From contig JANQOB010000018.1 in the NCBI GenBank assembly GCA_028279275.1, positions 248,001 to 312,000 on the forward strand: a DNA stretch of 64,000 nucleotides, in the 5' to 3' direction. The stretch comes from Gammaproteobacteria bacterium (GTDB lineage Bacteria; Pseudomonadota; Gammaproteobacteria; UBA4575). The translations under genes and the position numbers were made by a program. The notes beneath the pieces are model-generated. The model saw only the letters and a program-made list of their open reading frames with translations, searched no databases and was not told the DNA's origin. Positions 41,176 through 51,182 of this stretch are shown one piece after another; within the stretch, counting starts at the first letter, position 1, and the number at the start of each line of letters is the position of its first letter.

Positions 41176-41847
41176 ATGGAAAGCATACAAGAACTCAACG
41201 CTGATCATAGTTTACGCGCAGTAATTGAAACTGCGAACATGCCTTGGGAAACCTCAGAAGCTGATGGCGTGTTACGTAAACGCTTGGAAAGAATCGATGC
41301 GGATCCTGAGCCTGTTACCACTGTAGTACGTTATGAGGCGGGCAGCGCTTTTCGACCTCATCGACATGTACATGGCGAAGAAATATTTGTATTGGAAGGT
41401 ACTTTTTCAGATAACCATGGCAGCTATGCAGCAGGCAGTTATATAAGAAATCCAGCTGGAACATCGCATGCCCCATTTAGCAAAGAGGGTTGCACAATTT
41501 TTGTTAAATTGCAGCAGTTTCAACAAAGTGATACCAAGCAGCTATACATGCAAACTAAGCAACAAGCTTGGTTGCCTGGACTTGTACCAGGGTTAAGTGT
41601 GATGCCTTTGCATGAACATTTGCATGAACATGTTGCCTTAGTGAAATGGGAAGCGAATACAATATTCCAACCGCATCAACACATTGGTGGCGAAGAAATA
41701 TTTGTACTTGAGGGAACTTTCGAAGATGAATTTGGCAGTTATCCTGAAGGCACTTGGTTAAGAAATCCACCAAATAGTTTTCACACTCCTTTTACTAAAG
41801 AGGGCTGCGTGATTTATGTGAAAACAGGGCACCTAAAAACTAACTAA
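41176..41847 (+). CDS. Tandem ChrR-type cupin protein
   Basis: A 223-residue protein made of two cupin domains that are clear internal repeats: FRPHRHVHGEEIFVLEGTF with SHAPFSKEGCTIFVK, and FQPHQHIGGEEIFVLEGTF with FHTPFTKEGCVIYVK. Each keeps the metal ligands (two His, one Glu, one later His). The closest known relatives are the C-terminal cupin of the ChrR anti-sigma factor, which responds to singlet oxygen. There is no anti-sigma zinc-finger domain and no adjacent ECF sigma gene. A quercetinase- or sensor-like role is possible but unproven. Confidence 0.85.
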   Translation: MESIQELNADHSLRAVIETANMPWETSEADGVLRKRLERIDADPEPVTTVVRYEAGSAFRPHRHVHGEEIFVLEGTFSDNHGSYAAGSYIRNPAGTSHAPFSKEGCTIFVKLQQFQQSDTKQLYMQTKQQAWLPGLVPGLSVMPLHEHLHEHVALVKWEANTIFQPHQHIGGEEIFVLEGTFEDEFGSYPEGTWLRNPPNSFHTPFTKEGCVIYVKTGHLKTN

Positions 41848-42060
41848 TCAATCTTTGGTATCTAACTCGGCAAATTTAGCTAATACATCGTTTACGTGCA
41901 TAAACTGAAGTGTCGTGCGTGGGTCCGTTCTTCGGTCTCGACCACTTCTGCGATCACTTTCAATGAAGTTACCTTCAGAGTCTAATATTGGGAAATATTC
42001 AATAGGTCCGTTTTGTCTCCGCTCTACATTCGAGCGACGCTCCTCTTTTACCTCAGCCAT
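41848..42060 (-). CDS. Small charged protein, unknown
   Basis: A 70-residue protein rich in Arg and Glu, with the repeated pattern ERRSNVERRQ and SDRRSGRDRRTDPR. Its stop abuts the end of the convergent cupin gene. AAGGATGACAG precedes the start. It has no signal peptide or membrane helix. Similar short RRSGxDRR proteins occur in gammaproteobacteria without a known function. Confidence 0.6.
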   Translation of the reverse strand: MAEVKEERRSNVERRQNGPIEYFPILDSEGNFIESDRRSGRDRRTDPRTTLQFMHVNDVLAKFAELDTKD

Positions 42061-42267
42061 CTGTCATCCTTGACTCTCTCTCGAAGTCGAGGAGATTAGG
42101 AAATTTACACATATATAGCGTAATCAATGGAATTAAACGGTACTAATTTCAGGATAAATGGACTACTTATTTGTATATTAAATAAATGTGATTTTCAAAG
42201 ATTGAATTTGCGATATGCGCACATTTTGTAGCAAGAACTAGTATTTAGGTGCCGTTGATTTACTAGA

Positions 42268-42298
42268 TTAGTAGGTTCGCTAAGTACGAACCTACTAA
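42268..42298. terminator. Strong hairpin downstream of the glycerophosphodiesterase gene
   Basis: TTAGTAGGTTCG and CGAACCTACTAA form a perfect 12-bp stem around a 7-base loop, 27 bases past the stop of the minus-strand gene. No uniform T-tract follows on either strand, so it may stabilise the 3' end rather than terminate by itself. Confidence 0.5.
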
Positions 42299-42324
42299 CT
42301 CAATATATACACTACATATAGTTT

Positions 42325-43686
42325 TTATCTGAATCCCATGCAGTTCGCGTAGTAAGTCACAGTTGCAGGCCAATCGGAAAAAATTCCTAATATACCAACA
42401 TCATGTGCCAGTACATCTAGCGCTAGATACATATCACTGTCTTTGGCTACAGCCTGAGCTGCAGGATTTACGTCAAAGCGATAATAAAAAGTTGCAGCAG
42501 GGCTTCCATCATCATTCACTCCTGTACGTGAACCATTACGTAAATCTGAACGTTCAAAAGTCCAAGCAATGATATCTAGACCCGCTTCTCTAGCGGCGAT
42601 GGCATAAGGTGAAGGAACAATTTCTCCCTCATCAGTAACTCTAAGTAGAAAATACTGTGGAGGTGCGATGATTTTCACTCCAGCAGCGGCAATCTCTTCC
42701 ATAGTGGGTTCAAATGTACTTGGATCACCATTGACTGGATCAATTTCGCCACTATAGCGATCGTCTAAGTACACAGCTTGATTACCAAAAGCGGGTTCAT
42801 TCTCAATCCAATATAAAACATCATCTGGATTAAATGATTGAACCCATACATGATTCGGATTAATTCCTGCTTCTTTATATTCATCTATCATTTTTTGCGC
42901 ATAGGCTTCCTGACTACCAAAAATATCTTCCACCTGATCACGCGCATCACGGTCTGGTCCTTTTAATTCAGGTGTATATTTACGTTTTAGTTTTCTAAAA
43001 AGTCGAATGCTCTCTTTGTGAGATAAAAGATTGCCACGGCTGTTGTATAAATCAGTACGCCAAGCGGCAGTTCCGCCTAAAAATTCTTCAGCAGTTGTAG
43101 CATTTCTGTCAGCCGCATCCATTTTCCCTTGCAATGTTTTAAATTCAGCAAGAGTAATATCACTAGCGCAGCACTTTACCGTATCAGGATTTGGGTTTTC
43201 TGAATCCCAAGGAATAGTGCATTTTTGATTTAGATCGGTAACGATAATATTGGTAGTCGTATGCAAATCACATTGTGCATGTCTGCAAACCAGTTCACCA
43301 TCATTAGTAAATGTCACATCACATTCAAGTATGCCCGCGCCTTGTCGCGCCGCTGCCACATATGATTCTTTAGTATGCTCTGGAAATTGCATTGGTGCAC
43401 CACGATGACCAATGGAAAAATCGGTTTTATAAAATGGGCCTTTTCTACAGCTCTTAAGCTTTTTTTTCAGCGGACTTCTGTCCATTCCATCTACTAAGAA
43501 AGTAGGTCTTTGTCCAATTTGAACGTAGCTGTTTCTATATCTTTTCTTATCAGGATAGTCGTAATTTTTATTGTAATCATTGTAAAAATGAGAATCGCTG
43601 AAATAACGATTCTCTCCAGCAAATGTTATATTTGAGCCAATCATCATGGCTACAAATAACACTAGTACATAATATATTCTTTTCAT
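42325..43686 (-). CDS. Exported glycerophosphodiester phosphodiesterase
   Basis: A 453-residue protein with a signal peptide (residues 1-23). The GDPD catalytic elements are present: [15 protein letters not shown] (His94, Arg95, Glu103), ILECDVTFT (Glu121, Asp123) and the general acid in CRHAQCD (His136). The C-terminal segment contains [14 protein letters not shown]. It hydrolyses glycerophosphodiesters to glycerol-3-phosphate and an alcohol, presumably in the periplasm. It is longer than E. coli GlpQ (358), with an N-terminal Tyr/Asn-rich insertion. No glpT lies nearby. Confidence 0.9.
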   Translation of the reverse strand: MKRIYYVLVLFVAMMIGSNITFAGENRYFSDSHFYNDYNKNYDYPDKKRYRNSYVQIGQRPTFLVDGMDRSPLKKKLKSCRKGPFYKTDFSIGHRGAPMQFPEHTKESYVAAARQGAGILECDVTFTNDGELVCRHAQCDLHTTTNIIVTDLNQKCTIPWDSENPNPDTVKCCASDITLAEFKTLQGKMDAADRNATTAEEFLGGTAAWRTDLYNSRGNLLSHKESIRLFRKLKRKYTPELKGPDRDARDQVEDIFGSQEAYAQKMIDEYKEAGINPNHVWVQSFNPDDVLYWIENEPAFGNQAVYLDDRYSGEIDPVNGDPSTFEPTMEEIAAAGVKIIAPPQYFLLRVTDEGEIVPSPYAIAAREAGLDIIAWTFERSDLRNGSRTGVNDDGSPAATFYYRFDVNPAAQAVAKDSDMYLALDVLAHDVGILGIFSDWPATVTYYANCMGFR

Positions 43687-44011
43687 TTTATTCTTCTCCC
43701 TTGGGATTTAGTTGAAGATAAAACGAGAGTAGAAACTCGCCATGACATTTCTGCTATAAATGCGAGAATTTTTTGTTAAAAATAATTAAGTTTTTATTAA
43801 CAAATGTTTTTGTAAGTCTAGATTAGATAACTAAGTAGTTAACTCTAATAATTTTTTACAAATTCATTACATGACCTATATTTAAATACATATTCGTTGC
43901 TTAACCATAGCTAATTGAATTGTAAGGGATGCAGGAGAAGTGCTTTGACTCTTCACGTACTCCGGGAGTCTGCTAGTGAAAATAACTTTGATTTATATAA
44001 AAGGTTTGACG
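43687..44011. other. 325-base AT-rich gap
   Basis: It lies between the glycerophosphodiesterase start and the Fur-family stop (both minus strand). It should contain the promoter of the former. I see no convincing promoter, RNA or reading frame, only a weak GACTC/GAGTC repeat near 43945-43975. Confidence 0.4.
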
Positions 44012-44437
44012 TTAGTTACGATGGACGCGGATGATGACATCTACTTCTTCAATTTGAAGATCACTTGGTAGGTTTGGAAGTTTAGAGACTTCTATATTTT
44101 CGTCGGCGATATCTTCAAGCTCACCGGTATCTGAATAAAATAAATGATGATGTTTGCTTACGTTAGAGTCATAAAAAACTTTTGAGGGATCAACAATCAC
44201 TTCACGTAATAGACCATGTTCAGCAAATACACCTAAGGTGTTGTATACGGTAGCTTTTGAAACCTCATCGTCCTCTTGGTTAACCGCAGCAAGTACCTGT
44301 TCCGCAGATAAATGCTGCTCCCGAGAAAATAAAACTTCGCCAATTTTGATGCGTTGATGAGTGGGGGTAATACCTGCATTTCGCAGCATGACGACTAGAT
44401 CCGCACGTGTTTTAGGAAATTTTTCTAATTCGCTCAT
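44012..44437 (-). CDS. Fur/PerR-family metal- or peroxide-responsive regulator
   Basis: A 141-residue Fur-superfamily repressor. The winged-helix domain shows TPTHQRIKIGEVLF and SKATVYNTLGVFAEHGLL. The dimerisation domain shows KHHHLFYSDTGELEDI, with the His cluster that binds regulatory metal. The C-terminal zinc-site cysteines of Fur and PerR are absent. This resembles the Irr/PerR-like branch, but the subtype cannot be fixed. The start at 44437 is preferred to 44455 because a TATAAT overlaps the longer version. No Shine-Dalgarno precedes it, so the message may be leaderless. Confidence 0.8.
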   Translation of the reverse strand: MSELEKFPKTRADLVVMLRNAGITPTHQRIKIGEVLFSREQHLSAEQVLAAVNQEDDEVSKATVYNTLGVFAEHGLLREVIVDPSKVFYDSNVSKHHHLFYSDTGELEDIADENIEVSKLPNLPSDLQIEEVDVIIRVHRN

Positions 44438-44444
44438 AGTAAGA

Positions 44445-44472
44445 ATTATAGACATAAATTAGACAAAGTCTA
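44445..44472 (-). promoter_or_regulatory. Candidate promoter and operator of the Fur-family gene
   Basis: On the minus strand a palindrome TAGAC-TTT-GTCTA (44460-44472) includes a -35-like TAGACT. It is followed after 16 bases by TATAAT (44445-44450). The -10 ends only 7 bases before the ATG at 44437. The overlap of palindrome and -35 would suit autorepression. Confidence 0.45.
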
Positions 44473-44510
44473 TTTTAGGACCTAACCTCTTGTTAGCGTA
44501 TGATTATCTA

Positions 44511-45608
44511 TTAAGCAAATGCGGCTATTTGTGACTCACTCAGCGAATTGACAATCAAATCCGTCATTATTCTAGCCGAAGCTATACTCATAACGATGCC
44601 ATACCGGTAATGGCCGCTGTTTATATATAAACCATTTATTTTAGGGTGTTTACATATATAAGGGGCTTCGCGATTTGTGCCAGGGCGTAAAGCTGACCAT
44701 TGTCGTTTAATAGGATGTTCCGCCAGCTCAGGTAATAAATTGTAGGCGAAAGATGTTAAATCTTGGCGTGCTTGTTCCGTTACACGGTTTTCAAAACCGA
44801 CGTGTTCCAATGTGCTACCACATAGTATGTGTCCATCTTGTCTTGGAATTAGATAGGCCTTTTCTTTCATAATAATATGCGATATTAGTTTTTTGATTGG
44901 TTGAAACAAAAGCATTTGTCCGCGTATAGGTTCGACATCAATCTGCATATTTTTTTGAGTTATATATTTTGTCCAAGCACCCCCGCACACGATTATTTTG
45001 TCCGCATAATATTTTTCATTGTCAGCTTGTAAACCAATTGCATTATTTGAATTAAAAATGAGTTCTTTGACAGCAGTATGTTCATATATTCGAATTTTTC
45101 TTTGTGATAAAGACTTTTTTAATGCATCAATTAACTTAGGTGGACGTATTTGAGCTACATTCGAAAAATATAGAGTGTTTTGAAAAGTATTCAAAACGTA
45201 AGGCTCATACTCTAATAAGTCTGTTCGTGATAGATGTTCTATGGGCTCATGGTTTTGTTTAGCCCACATAGAAGCCGCTTGTAGTTCATCACTTGAGGTA
45301 GCTATTACCAACAATCCTGATTGTAGATACTCAGGATCCACCCCCGTTTCGTGTTTAAGCTCATCGGCCAAAGCAGCAAATTTTTGTCTGCCTTCATGAA
45401 TTAAATTTTGTGACAATACATTTTGCTGCCATGGATTAAGTGAAGCTAATATTCCCCCAGCTGCCCATGTAGCTTTACCACCTAAATTAGCTTTGTCAAA
45501 AATTGCAACACTAAGTCCATGACTTTGTAATTGACGGGCAGTTAGCATACCGATGATGCCACCGCCAACAACTACTACATCAAAGTGTTCTTTGTAATTA
45601 CTCATCAC
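44511..45608 (-). CDS. thiO: Glycine oxidase ThiO
   Basis: A 365-residue FAD-dependent amine oxidase that converts glycine to iminoglycine for thiazole synthesis. The dinucleotide-binding motif VVVGGGIIGMLTARQL is N-terminal. The segments WAAGGILASLNPWQQ, VEPIRGQMLLF and the C-terminal YINSGHYRYGIVMSIASA follow the ThiO pattern. The first two codons are both Met (start 45608 or 45605). It is divergent from thiS, 79 bases away, so the two may share a control region. Confidence 0.9.
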   Translation of the reverse strand: MMSNYKEHFDVVVVGGGIIGMLTARQLQSHGLSVAIFDKANLGGKATWAAGGILASLNPWQQNVLSQNLIHEGRQKFAALADELKHETGVDPEYLQSGLLVIATSSDELQAASMWAKQNHEPIEHLSRTDLLEYEPYVLNTFQNTLYFSNVAQIRPPKLIDALKKSLSQRKIRIYEHTAVKELIFNSNNAIGLQADNEKYYADKIIVCGGAWTKYITQKNMQIDVEPIRGQMLLFQPIKKLISHIIMKEKAYLIPRQDGHILCGSTLEHVGFENRVTEQARQDLTSFAYNLLPELAEHPIKRQWSALRPGTNREAPYICKHPKINGLYINSGHYRYGIVMSIASARIMTDLIVNSLSESQIAAFA

Positions 45609-45687
45609 AGTTTATTACGTTATATAATCTAAACATAAATATTTTTACAGAAGATCCTAACAAGCAAAAGCCATTGGATAAATAGCC

Positions 45688-45888
45688 ATGCAGATTATTA
45701 TTAACGGAAAAGAGAAAAATGTGAGTGATCAACTTACGGCAGAGAAATTATTGCAAGAGCTAGGTATTGCCGAACAGAAACTGGCTATAGAAGTGAATCA
45801 AGAAATTGTACAAAGAAGCGCTTTAAGCGAGTACATTATCCATCCGGGTGATACCGTTGAAATTATCCATGCTATTGGTGGGGGCTAA
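45688..45888 (+). CDS. thiS: Sulfur carrier protein ThiS
   Basis: A 66-residue beta-grasp sulfur carrier. It begins MQIIINGKEKNVSDQLTAEK and ends in Gly-Gly-Gly, whose terminal glycine is adenylated and thiocarboxylated before sulfur transfer to ThiG. Length is normal for the family. It lies between divergent thiO and a membrane-protein gene on the other strand, and thiG follows 740 bases downstream. Confidence 0.92.
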   Translation: MQIIINGKEKNVSDQLTAEKLLQELGIAEQKLAIEVNQEIVQRSALSEYIIHPGDTVEIIHAIGGG

Positions 45889-45889
45889 A

Positions 45890-46567
45890 TTAGATTTGTA
45901 CATTCTTATGCATCGAATACTTGGCGCCAATATTCATGTTTTTTAGCTTAAGTGTTGGGATTAACTGTACTACTGTAAGAAATAAAAATATGGCTGCCCA
46001 ACATTCACAATTTTCCTCAATTACTCTGCCAAAGTGAGTGTGGTTGAGTCCGGACCTGTCACATAATTGCGATATCACTAGAACAATAAACCATAAAAGC
46101 AAAGATATTGCCCATGGCTCTTTACTTTTTATTTTAGACCAAAGCAAGCGGATATATTTTATAAACAAGTAAAGCAGACAAGTAGCAAGTATAAAAAAAA
46201 TGATGCCCGCGAATATCTTTTGCCAAAGTGGTACGGCCTCCATGGTATAAAATTTTCCACGAGTTACATGTTCAATTGTAAATAAACGATGAAAATCTGC
46301 TTCACGTAAAAAATAAATCGCTATCACATACGCTGAAATGCCTGCAGTCAGCTTTGATGAAGCTAAATTACTATTAAAAATAAGAGTCAGTAGAGATACA
46401 AATACACATGCCACAAATGTTAGGGTAATGATGGATACATAGCCGGAATCTTCAATTGCAGGCACACTTATATATCGTGGTAGCCAAACGGCATGCGCTA
46501 AAATAGATACCGGTAAAATAGCTAAAACGAGTAAATTAACCAAGTTATCTGAGAGATTCCTGCTCAT
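45890..46567 (-). CDS. Multi-pass membrane protein, unknown
   Basis: A 225-residue protein with about five or six hydrophobic helices and a polar segment containing FLREADFHRLFTIEHVTRGK and a cysteine pair (ENCECWAA). I do not recognise a family. It is inserted on the opposite strand between thiS and thiG. Its stop lies 2 bases from the thiS stop and its start is divergent from thiG. Placement alone does not show a role in thiamine metabolism. Confidence 0.6.
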   Translation of the reverse strand: MSRNLSDNLVNLLVLAILPVSILAHAVWLPRYISVPAIEDSGYVSIITLTFVACVFVSLLTLIFNSNLASSKLTAGISAYVIAIYFLREADFHRLFTIEHVTRGKFYTMEAVPLWQKIFAGIIFFILATCLLYLFIKYIRLLWSKIKSKEPWAISLLLWFIVLVISQLCDRSGLNHTHFGRVIEENCECWAAIFLFLTVVQLIPTLKLKNMNIGAKYSMHKNVQI

Positions 46568-46630
46568 AGAAGTTATTTATTACTCGGCACGTGTACAATT
46601 AGAGGAGAAATGTAACATAAATGTAACATT

Positions 46631-47452
46631 ATGGCAGTAGACCCGGTTTCAGATTCCATTAGCGAAAATCATCAAGATTCATTATTGGTTGCAGGTACTA
46701 AATATTCTTCACGCCTGTTAGTCGGCACTGGGAAATACAAAGATTTAAATCAAACAAGGTCTGCAATTTTGGCTAGCGGTGCAGAAATCGTAACCGTGGC
46801 GATTCGCAGAACGAACATTGGTCAAGAAAAAGACCAACCTAATTTGCTTGATGTTATCCCGCCCAATGAATTCACTATTCTTCCAAATACTGCAGGATGT
46901 TTTACCGCCAAAGATGCCGTGCGTACTTGCCGGCTCGCTCGTGAATTACTAGATGGGCATTCCTTAGTAAAGCTTGAAGTACTGGGAGATCAAAAAACAT
47001 TGTATCCAGATATTATTCAAACAATTGAAGCTGCAAAAACACTTGTTGCTGAAGATTTTCAAGTTATGGTGTATACCAACGATGATCCTATCGTGGCCAA
47101 GCAGTTAGAGGAGATCGGTTGTGTAGCCGTGATGCCATTAGCTGCGCCCATTGGTTCAGGATTGGGTGTACGTAATCCGCATAATATTTTTACCATTGTA
47201 GAAAATGCGTCGGTACCGATTCTAGTCGATGCGGGTGTAGGCACAGCATCCGATGCAGCCGTTGCCATGGAGCTTGGTTGTGATGGTGTGTTAATGAATA
47301 CGGCAATCGCAGAAGCAAAGAACCCTATATTAATGGCAGCTGCAATGAATAAAGCTGTTGCAGCAGGGCGCGAAGCTTTTCTTGCCGGGCGCATGCCACG
47401 CCGTCGTTATGCATCCGCTTCTTCTCCAGCAGATGGATCATTTTTTAATTAA
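46631..47452 (+). CDS. thiG: Thiazole synthase ThiG
   Basis: A 273-residue TIM-barrel enzyme that builds the thiazole phosphate of thiamine from deoxyxylulose phosphate, iminoglycine and ThiS thiocarboxylate. The segments [37 protein letters not shown] and [13 protein letters not shown] are diagnostic. It is about 15 residues longer than usual at the N-terminus, so a slightly later start is possible. It overlaps trmB by 20 bases. Confidence 0.94.
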   Translation: MAVDPVSDSISENHQDSLLVAGTKYSSRLLVGTGKYKDLNQTRSAILASGAEIVTVAIRRTNIGQEKDQPNLLDVIPPNEFTILPNTAGCFTAKDAVRTCRLARELLDGHSLVKLEVLGDQKTLYPDIIQTIEAAKTLVAEDFQVMVYTNDDPIVAKQLEEIGCVAVMPLAAPIGSGLGVRNPHNIFTIVENASVPILVDAGVGTASDAAVAMELGCDGVLMNTAIAEAKNPILMAAAMNKAVAAGREAFLAGRMPRRRYASASSPADGSFFN

Positions 47453-48125
47453 CCAGCCTTTGCATCAGCCTTCATTTATTCGCAGTTTTGTTCGACGCGA
47501 GGGACGTTTTACTAAAGCTCAACGTTCCGCATTAATAGATTATTGGCCGTATTACGGCGTTGATACCCATCAACAAAGCTTAAATCTGGATGAACTATTT
47601 ATAAAAAAACAACCTATTGTAATAGACATAGGTTTTGGTAACGGAGAATCTTTACTTTATCTTGCAAAACAACATGCCAACTTAAATTTTTTAGGTGTTG
47701 AAGTATATCGACCAGGAATTGGTAATTTATTGAGAAATATTTATTTGGAAAAAATTGAAAATATTCGAGTGGTGAATAAAGATGTGGTTGAACTACTGCA
47801 AAATAATATTTCAACAAATAGCATAAGCTCTGCTTTAATCTGGTTTCCTGATCCTTGGCCAAAAAAACGCCATCATAAACGCCGTCTAATTCAGGTTCAT
47901 TTTCTTGAATTACTCGCAACTAAAATAGTTACAGAAGGTGAGCTTAGTATCGCGACGGATTGGAAACCCTATGCGGAACACATTCAAGAAACAGTCCAAC
48001 AATGCAGGTTATTCAAAAAATGCCAAGCTTCAAAATTTATTAAACATCGGCCACAAACCAAGTTTGAAAGGCGTGGTAAGAAATTGGGTCATGAGGTATT
48101 TGCCCAAACTTATATTAAGAAATGA
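47433..48125 (+). CDS. trmB: tRNA (guanine(46)-N7)-methyltransferase TrmB
   Basis: A 230-residue SAM-dependent enzyme that methylates G46 of tRNA. It shows [15 protein letters not shown] at the N-terminus, the SAM motif [15 protein letters not shown] and the signature [16 protein letters not shown]. The start at 47433 fits the E. coli protein's N-terminal spacing; the frame is open to 47358. The thiG-trmB order is common in gammaproteobacteria and implies cotranscription. Confidence 0.92.
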   Translation: MDHFLINQPLHQPSFIRSFVRREGRFTKAQRSALIDYWPYYGVDTHQQSLNLDELFIKKQPIVIDIGFGNGESLLYLAKQHANLNFLGVEVYRPGIGNLLRNIYLEKIENIRVVNKDVVELLQNNISTNSISSALIWFPDPWPKKRHHKRRLIQVHFLELLATKIVTEGELSIATDWKPYAEHIQETVQQCRLFKKCQASKFIKHRPQTKFERRGKKLGHEVFAQTYIKK

Positions 48126-48132
48126 GCTATTT

Positions 48133-49938
48133 TTAATTTTCTTGTGGATCTAATTTAATAGGACTTAAACGCCTGGCTGGACACTCGTGTTCTTTAGCTA
48201 ATGGGCAAACTTCCTCTTCACAATTATCAATATTTTGCCAGGCAAACTCTATGGCACTTTCATCATGGCGATAAAAATGATCCAGCCAATCAGGCCCTGC
48301 GAAACCAGTACGTATAAATATATCCATAACTTGCCGCTTGGTACGTGCAAACACAAATTCAATATGTAATGCCGCTAAGCGCAAAGATAGTTGATGCAAC
48401 ATATCCTCACCGGTTGCATCAATTTCAGTTATCGCCTCGGCATCTACAATAATAAATTTTAAATCGGGTTTTGCGGCTACCCGTTCTAATACTTTTTCTT
48501 CAAAGTACATTGCGCTGGCAAAAAACAAGGGTCCTTCAAAACGCATAATCGTGATATGAGGGCAGGTTTTTAAAATGTTTACTTCTGCATCACGTAAATC
48601 ACCATTTGGTGCGCGCGATAAAATAGTAATATGTGGGTGCATGGTGCGATACATAAATAGACCTAATGACAACACAACACCGACAATAATACTTTGCTCT
48701 AAATGCGGGGCTAAGATAAGTGTTAGTACAAAAGTAAGTATTGCAATAAAACCATCATGACTATGCACACGGAAGGCATACTTTATTTGCTTAATTCTAA
48801 TTAAGTTAATCACAGCAGAGATAATTACCGCTGCTAAGGTCGCTTGCGGAAGATGATAAAGATACTGACTGAAGTAAAGTAGTATTAAAGAAATTGCGAC
48901 GAGGATACCAGTAAAGATTGCTGCAAATCCTGTTCTGGCACCTGCTGACATATTCACTGCTGAACGTGAAAATGAACCTGCAACGGGGTAAGCTCCCGAT
49001 AAACCTGAAACGATATTACCTAATCCTTGTCCTACCAATCCTTGATTGGCATCAATACGTTGTCGAGTTTGCACCGCAATCGCTTTAGCAATGGATATGG
49101 CTTCCATATAGCCTACCACGGCAATCACAATGCCCTTAGAAATTAAATCTAATGCGATGGACATATCAAATGTTGGCCACCCAAGGCTGGGCAAACCAGC
49201 GGGTACGTTTCCAACAACTTTACCGCCGAGTGATTCAAAGCCAATCACATAAGAAATAACGCTCGTAACGACTACAGCCGTAAGAACACCTGGAATTTTT
49301 GGGGCATATTTTTTTAATGCAAAGATTATCGCTAGTGCAGCGATACCCATTACCAATGTTGGCATGTGTGTATGCTTGCTGGCCTCAACAAGCACATTCC
49401 AAATCGTTTCATAGAAATGGTCACCACGTTCTGCTGTTACACCAAATAACTTTGACAACTGAGAAGTGCCAATAATAATCGCGGCCGCATTTGTGAAACC
49501 AATTACCACAGAATGAGATAGAAATTCGACCAAGACACCAAGCCGTAATAAACCCAGCGATAATTGAAATATGCCAACTATGATCGCCAGTACTCCGGCA
49601 TAGACTAGGTAACCTTCAGGGTTTGCCGTTGCGAGTGGTTCTAGTGCGGCGGCAGTCATTAGAGAAACCACGGCCACAGGCCCGGTCTGCAACTGTCTCG
49701 AGGAGCCAAACAATGAAGCAATAATTACGGGTAAGAATGATGCGTATAAACCGTAGTAGGCGGGCAAGTTTGCAAGTTGTGCGTAAGCCATTGACTGGGG
49801 AATTAAAACCAGCGCAACGGTTAAGCCCGCAAGACAATCCTTCATTATCGTGTCAGGGTTTTTTAATTCCCCTAGCCAATTCAGATAGGGAATGAATCGA
49901 CTGACAAATTCACGTGTATATTGTCTCGCTGTGATCAA
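48133..49938 (-). CDS. SulP-family inorganic anion transporter with STAS domain
   Basis: A 601-residue membrane transporter. It begins with the SulP signature DCLAGLTVALVLIPQSMAYA and YYGLYASFLPVI, continues with TNAAAIIIGTSQLSKL and the conserved YPVAGSFSRSAVN, and ends in a cytoplasmic STAS domain (about 450-560, LKFIIVDAEAITEIDATGED). SulP proteins carry sulphate, bicarbonate or dicarboxylates; the substrate is not evident. The C-terminal tail has a Cys pair (EEEVCPLAKEHECPARR). No carbonic anhydrase is adjacent. Confidence 0.9.
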   Translation of the reverse strand: MITARQYTREFVSRFIPYLNWLGELKNPDTIMKDCLAGLTVALVLIPQSMAYAQLANLPAYYGLYASFLPVIIASLFGSSRQLQTGPVAVVSLMTAAALEPLATANPEGYLVYAGVLAIIVGIFQLSLGLLRLGVLVEFLSHSVVIGFTNAAAIIIGTSQLSKLFGVTAERGDHFYETIWNVLVEASKHTHMPTLVMGIAALAIIFALKKYAPKIPGVLTAVVVTSVISYVIGFESLGGKVVGNVPAGLPSLGWPTFDMSIALDLISKGIVIAVVGYMEAISIAKAIAVQTRQRIDANQGLVGQGLGNIVSGLSGAYPVAGSFSRSAVNMSAGARTGFAAIFTGILVAISLILLYFSQYLYHLPQATLAAVIISAVINLIRIKQIKYAFRVHSHDGFIAILTFVLTLILAPHLEQSIIVGVVLSLGLFMYRTMHPHITILSRAPNGDLRDAEVNILKTCPHITIMRFEGPLFFASAMYFEEKVLERVAAKPDLKFIIVDAEAITEIDATGEDMLHQLSLRLAALHIEFVFARTKRQVMDIFIRTGFAGPDWLDHFYRHDESAIEFAWQNIDNCEEEVCPLAKEHECPARRLSPIKLDPQEN

Positions 49939-50276
49939 CTAATACTCCTAATCACGCTATAAGCGATGCACGATAGCGGCGGATATGCTTCAAACATTGA
50001 TTTTGCTTAAGTTAAACAGGACCAAGTGCCAGGTATTAAATCATGATGTGTCCACTATGGGATTACATGCAGTTATCAAACTCTCTTGATAGATACTATT
50101 AAGCCACAAATCTAATTGCTACTAATATATAGAGTTATAGATATTATTACATGGATGCAGTGCACACTACGTTTTATCTCTGGAAAACGGTAAAGTGTGA
50201 GCTCATAGGCAGGCGCTTATTATTGCACAATGTGTAAAAGCGTGAAGCCAGCAACCACTGCATATATGAAAAACTG
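49939..50276. other. 338-base gap between divergent SulP and phosphoribulokinase genes
   Basis: AT-rich and without a reading frame of note. It must hold the promoters of both flanking units. I see no clear consensus promoter, operator or RNA structure. Confidence 0.4.
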
Positions 50277-51176
50277 ATGTCTATTGAACACCCCATCGTT
50301 GCAGTAACCGGATCCTCAGGCGCAGGCACTTCAACCGTTCGTGAGGCATTTGAATATATTTTCACCAATATTGGCGTGAACCCTGTTGTTATTGAGGGAG
50401 ATAGTTTTCATAAATTCACGCGTGCAGAAATGTATGATCGAATAAAAGTCCCCGACTTATTTGGTCGTCGAATGACTCACTTTTCACCGGATGGCAACCT
50501 ACTTGATCGTCTTGAACAGTTGTTTAGTGAGTATGCAAAAACCGGAACCGGAGAGAAGCGAATTTACCTTCATAGTGATGAGGAGGCAGCACCTTATCCT
50601 GGTTACAAGCGTGGAGAATTTACCGAATGGGAGCCCATACCAGAAGCTAGCGATTTATTATTTTATGAAGGTTTGCATGGAGGCTTGGTTACGGAAAAAT
50701 ATAATATTGCTCAACACGTAGATTTATTGATCGGGGTTGTTCCTACAACAAATTTAGAATGGATTCAGAAAATTCATCGTGACAGCTCAGAGCGCGGTTA
50801 TTCACATGAACAGGTAGTGACCACGATTGTTCGTCGTATGCCTGATTATGCAATGTATATTTCACCGCAATTTTCACGCACAGATGTTAACTTCCAACGT
50901 GTTCCTATTGTTGATACTGCCAATCCATTCGAGATCCAAGAGATTCCATCTTTCAATGAAAGCTTAGTAATTGTAAATATACGTAGACCGGAAAAATTTA
51001 CTTTAGGTATCGATGAGCTTCGAGAAAGAATAGAAAATTCTTTTAACATTAGACCTAATCAGCTTGTTATGCCTGCCGAGAAAATGGTATTTGCAATGGA
51101 AACACTGTTAACACCCATTATTAAGATGCTCGTTGAAAAACATTCAATTGTTAAGCCAAAAGCGAACCAACTTTAG
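50277..51176 (+). CDS. Phosphoribulokinase (PrkB-type)
   Basis: A 299-residue kinase of the proteobacterial phosphoribulokinase family, which phosphorylates ribulose-5-phosphate. The P-loop GSSGAGTSTVREAF, the segment FSPDGNLLDRLEQLF and the acidic block YEGLHGG are present. Length matches E. coli PrkB (289) and CbbP of autotrophs (about 290). No RuBisCO gene is present in the window, so either a Calvin-cycle role or the unresolved PrkB role is possible. It heads a four-gene operon with only 6 bases to the next gene. Confidence 0.9.
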   Translation: MSIEHPIVAVTGSSGAGTSTVREAFEYIFTNIGVNPVVIEGDSFHKFTRAEMYDRIKVPDLFGRRMTHFSPDGNLLDRLEQLFSEYAKTGTGEKRIYLHSDEEAAPYPGYKRGEFTEWEPIPEASDLLFYEGLHGGLVTEKYNIAQHVDLLIGVVPTTNLEWIQKIHRDSSERGYSHEQVVTTIVRRMPDYAMYISPQFSRTDVNFQRVPIVDTANPFEIQEIPSFNESLVIVNIRRPEKFTLGIDELRERIENSFNIRPNQLVMPAEKMVFAMETLLTPIIKMLVEKHSIVKPKANQL

Positions 51177-51182
51177 AAATTT

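Noticed and set aside
45609..45687. TPP riboswitch in the thiO/thiS control region
   Set aside because: The conserved CTGAGA and ACCTGATC-like blocks are absent and the gap is too short.
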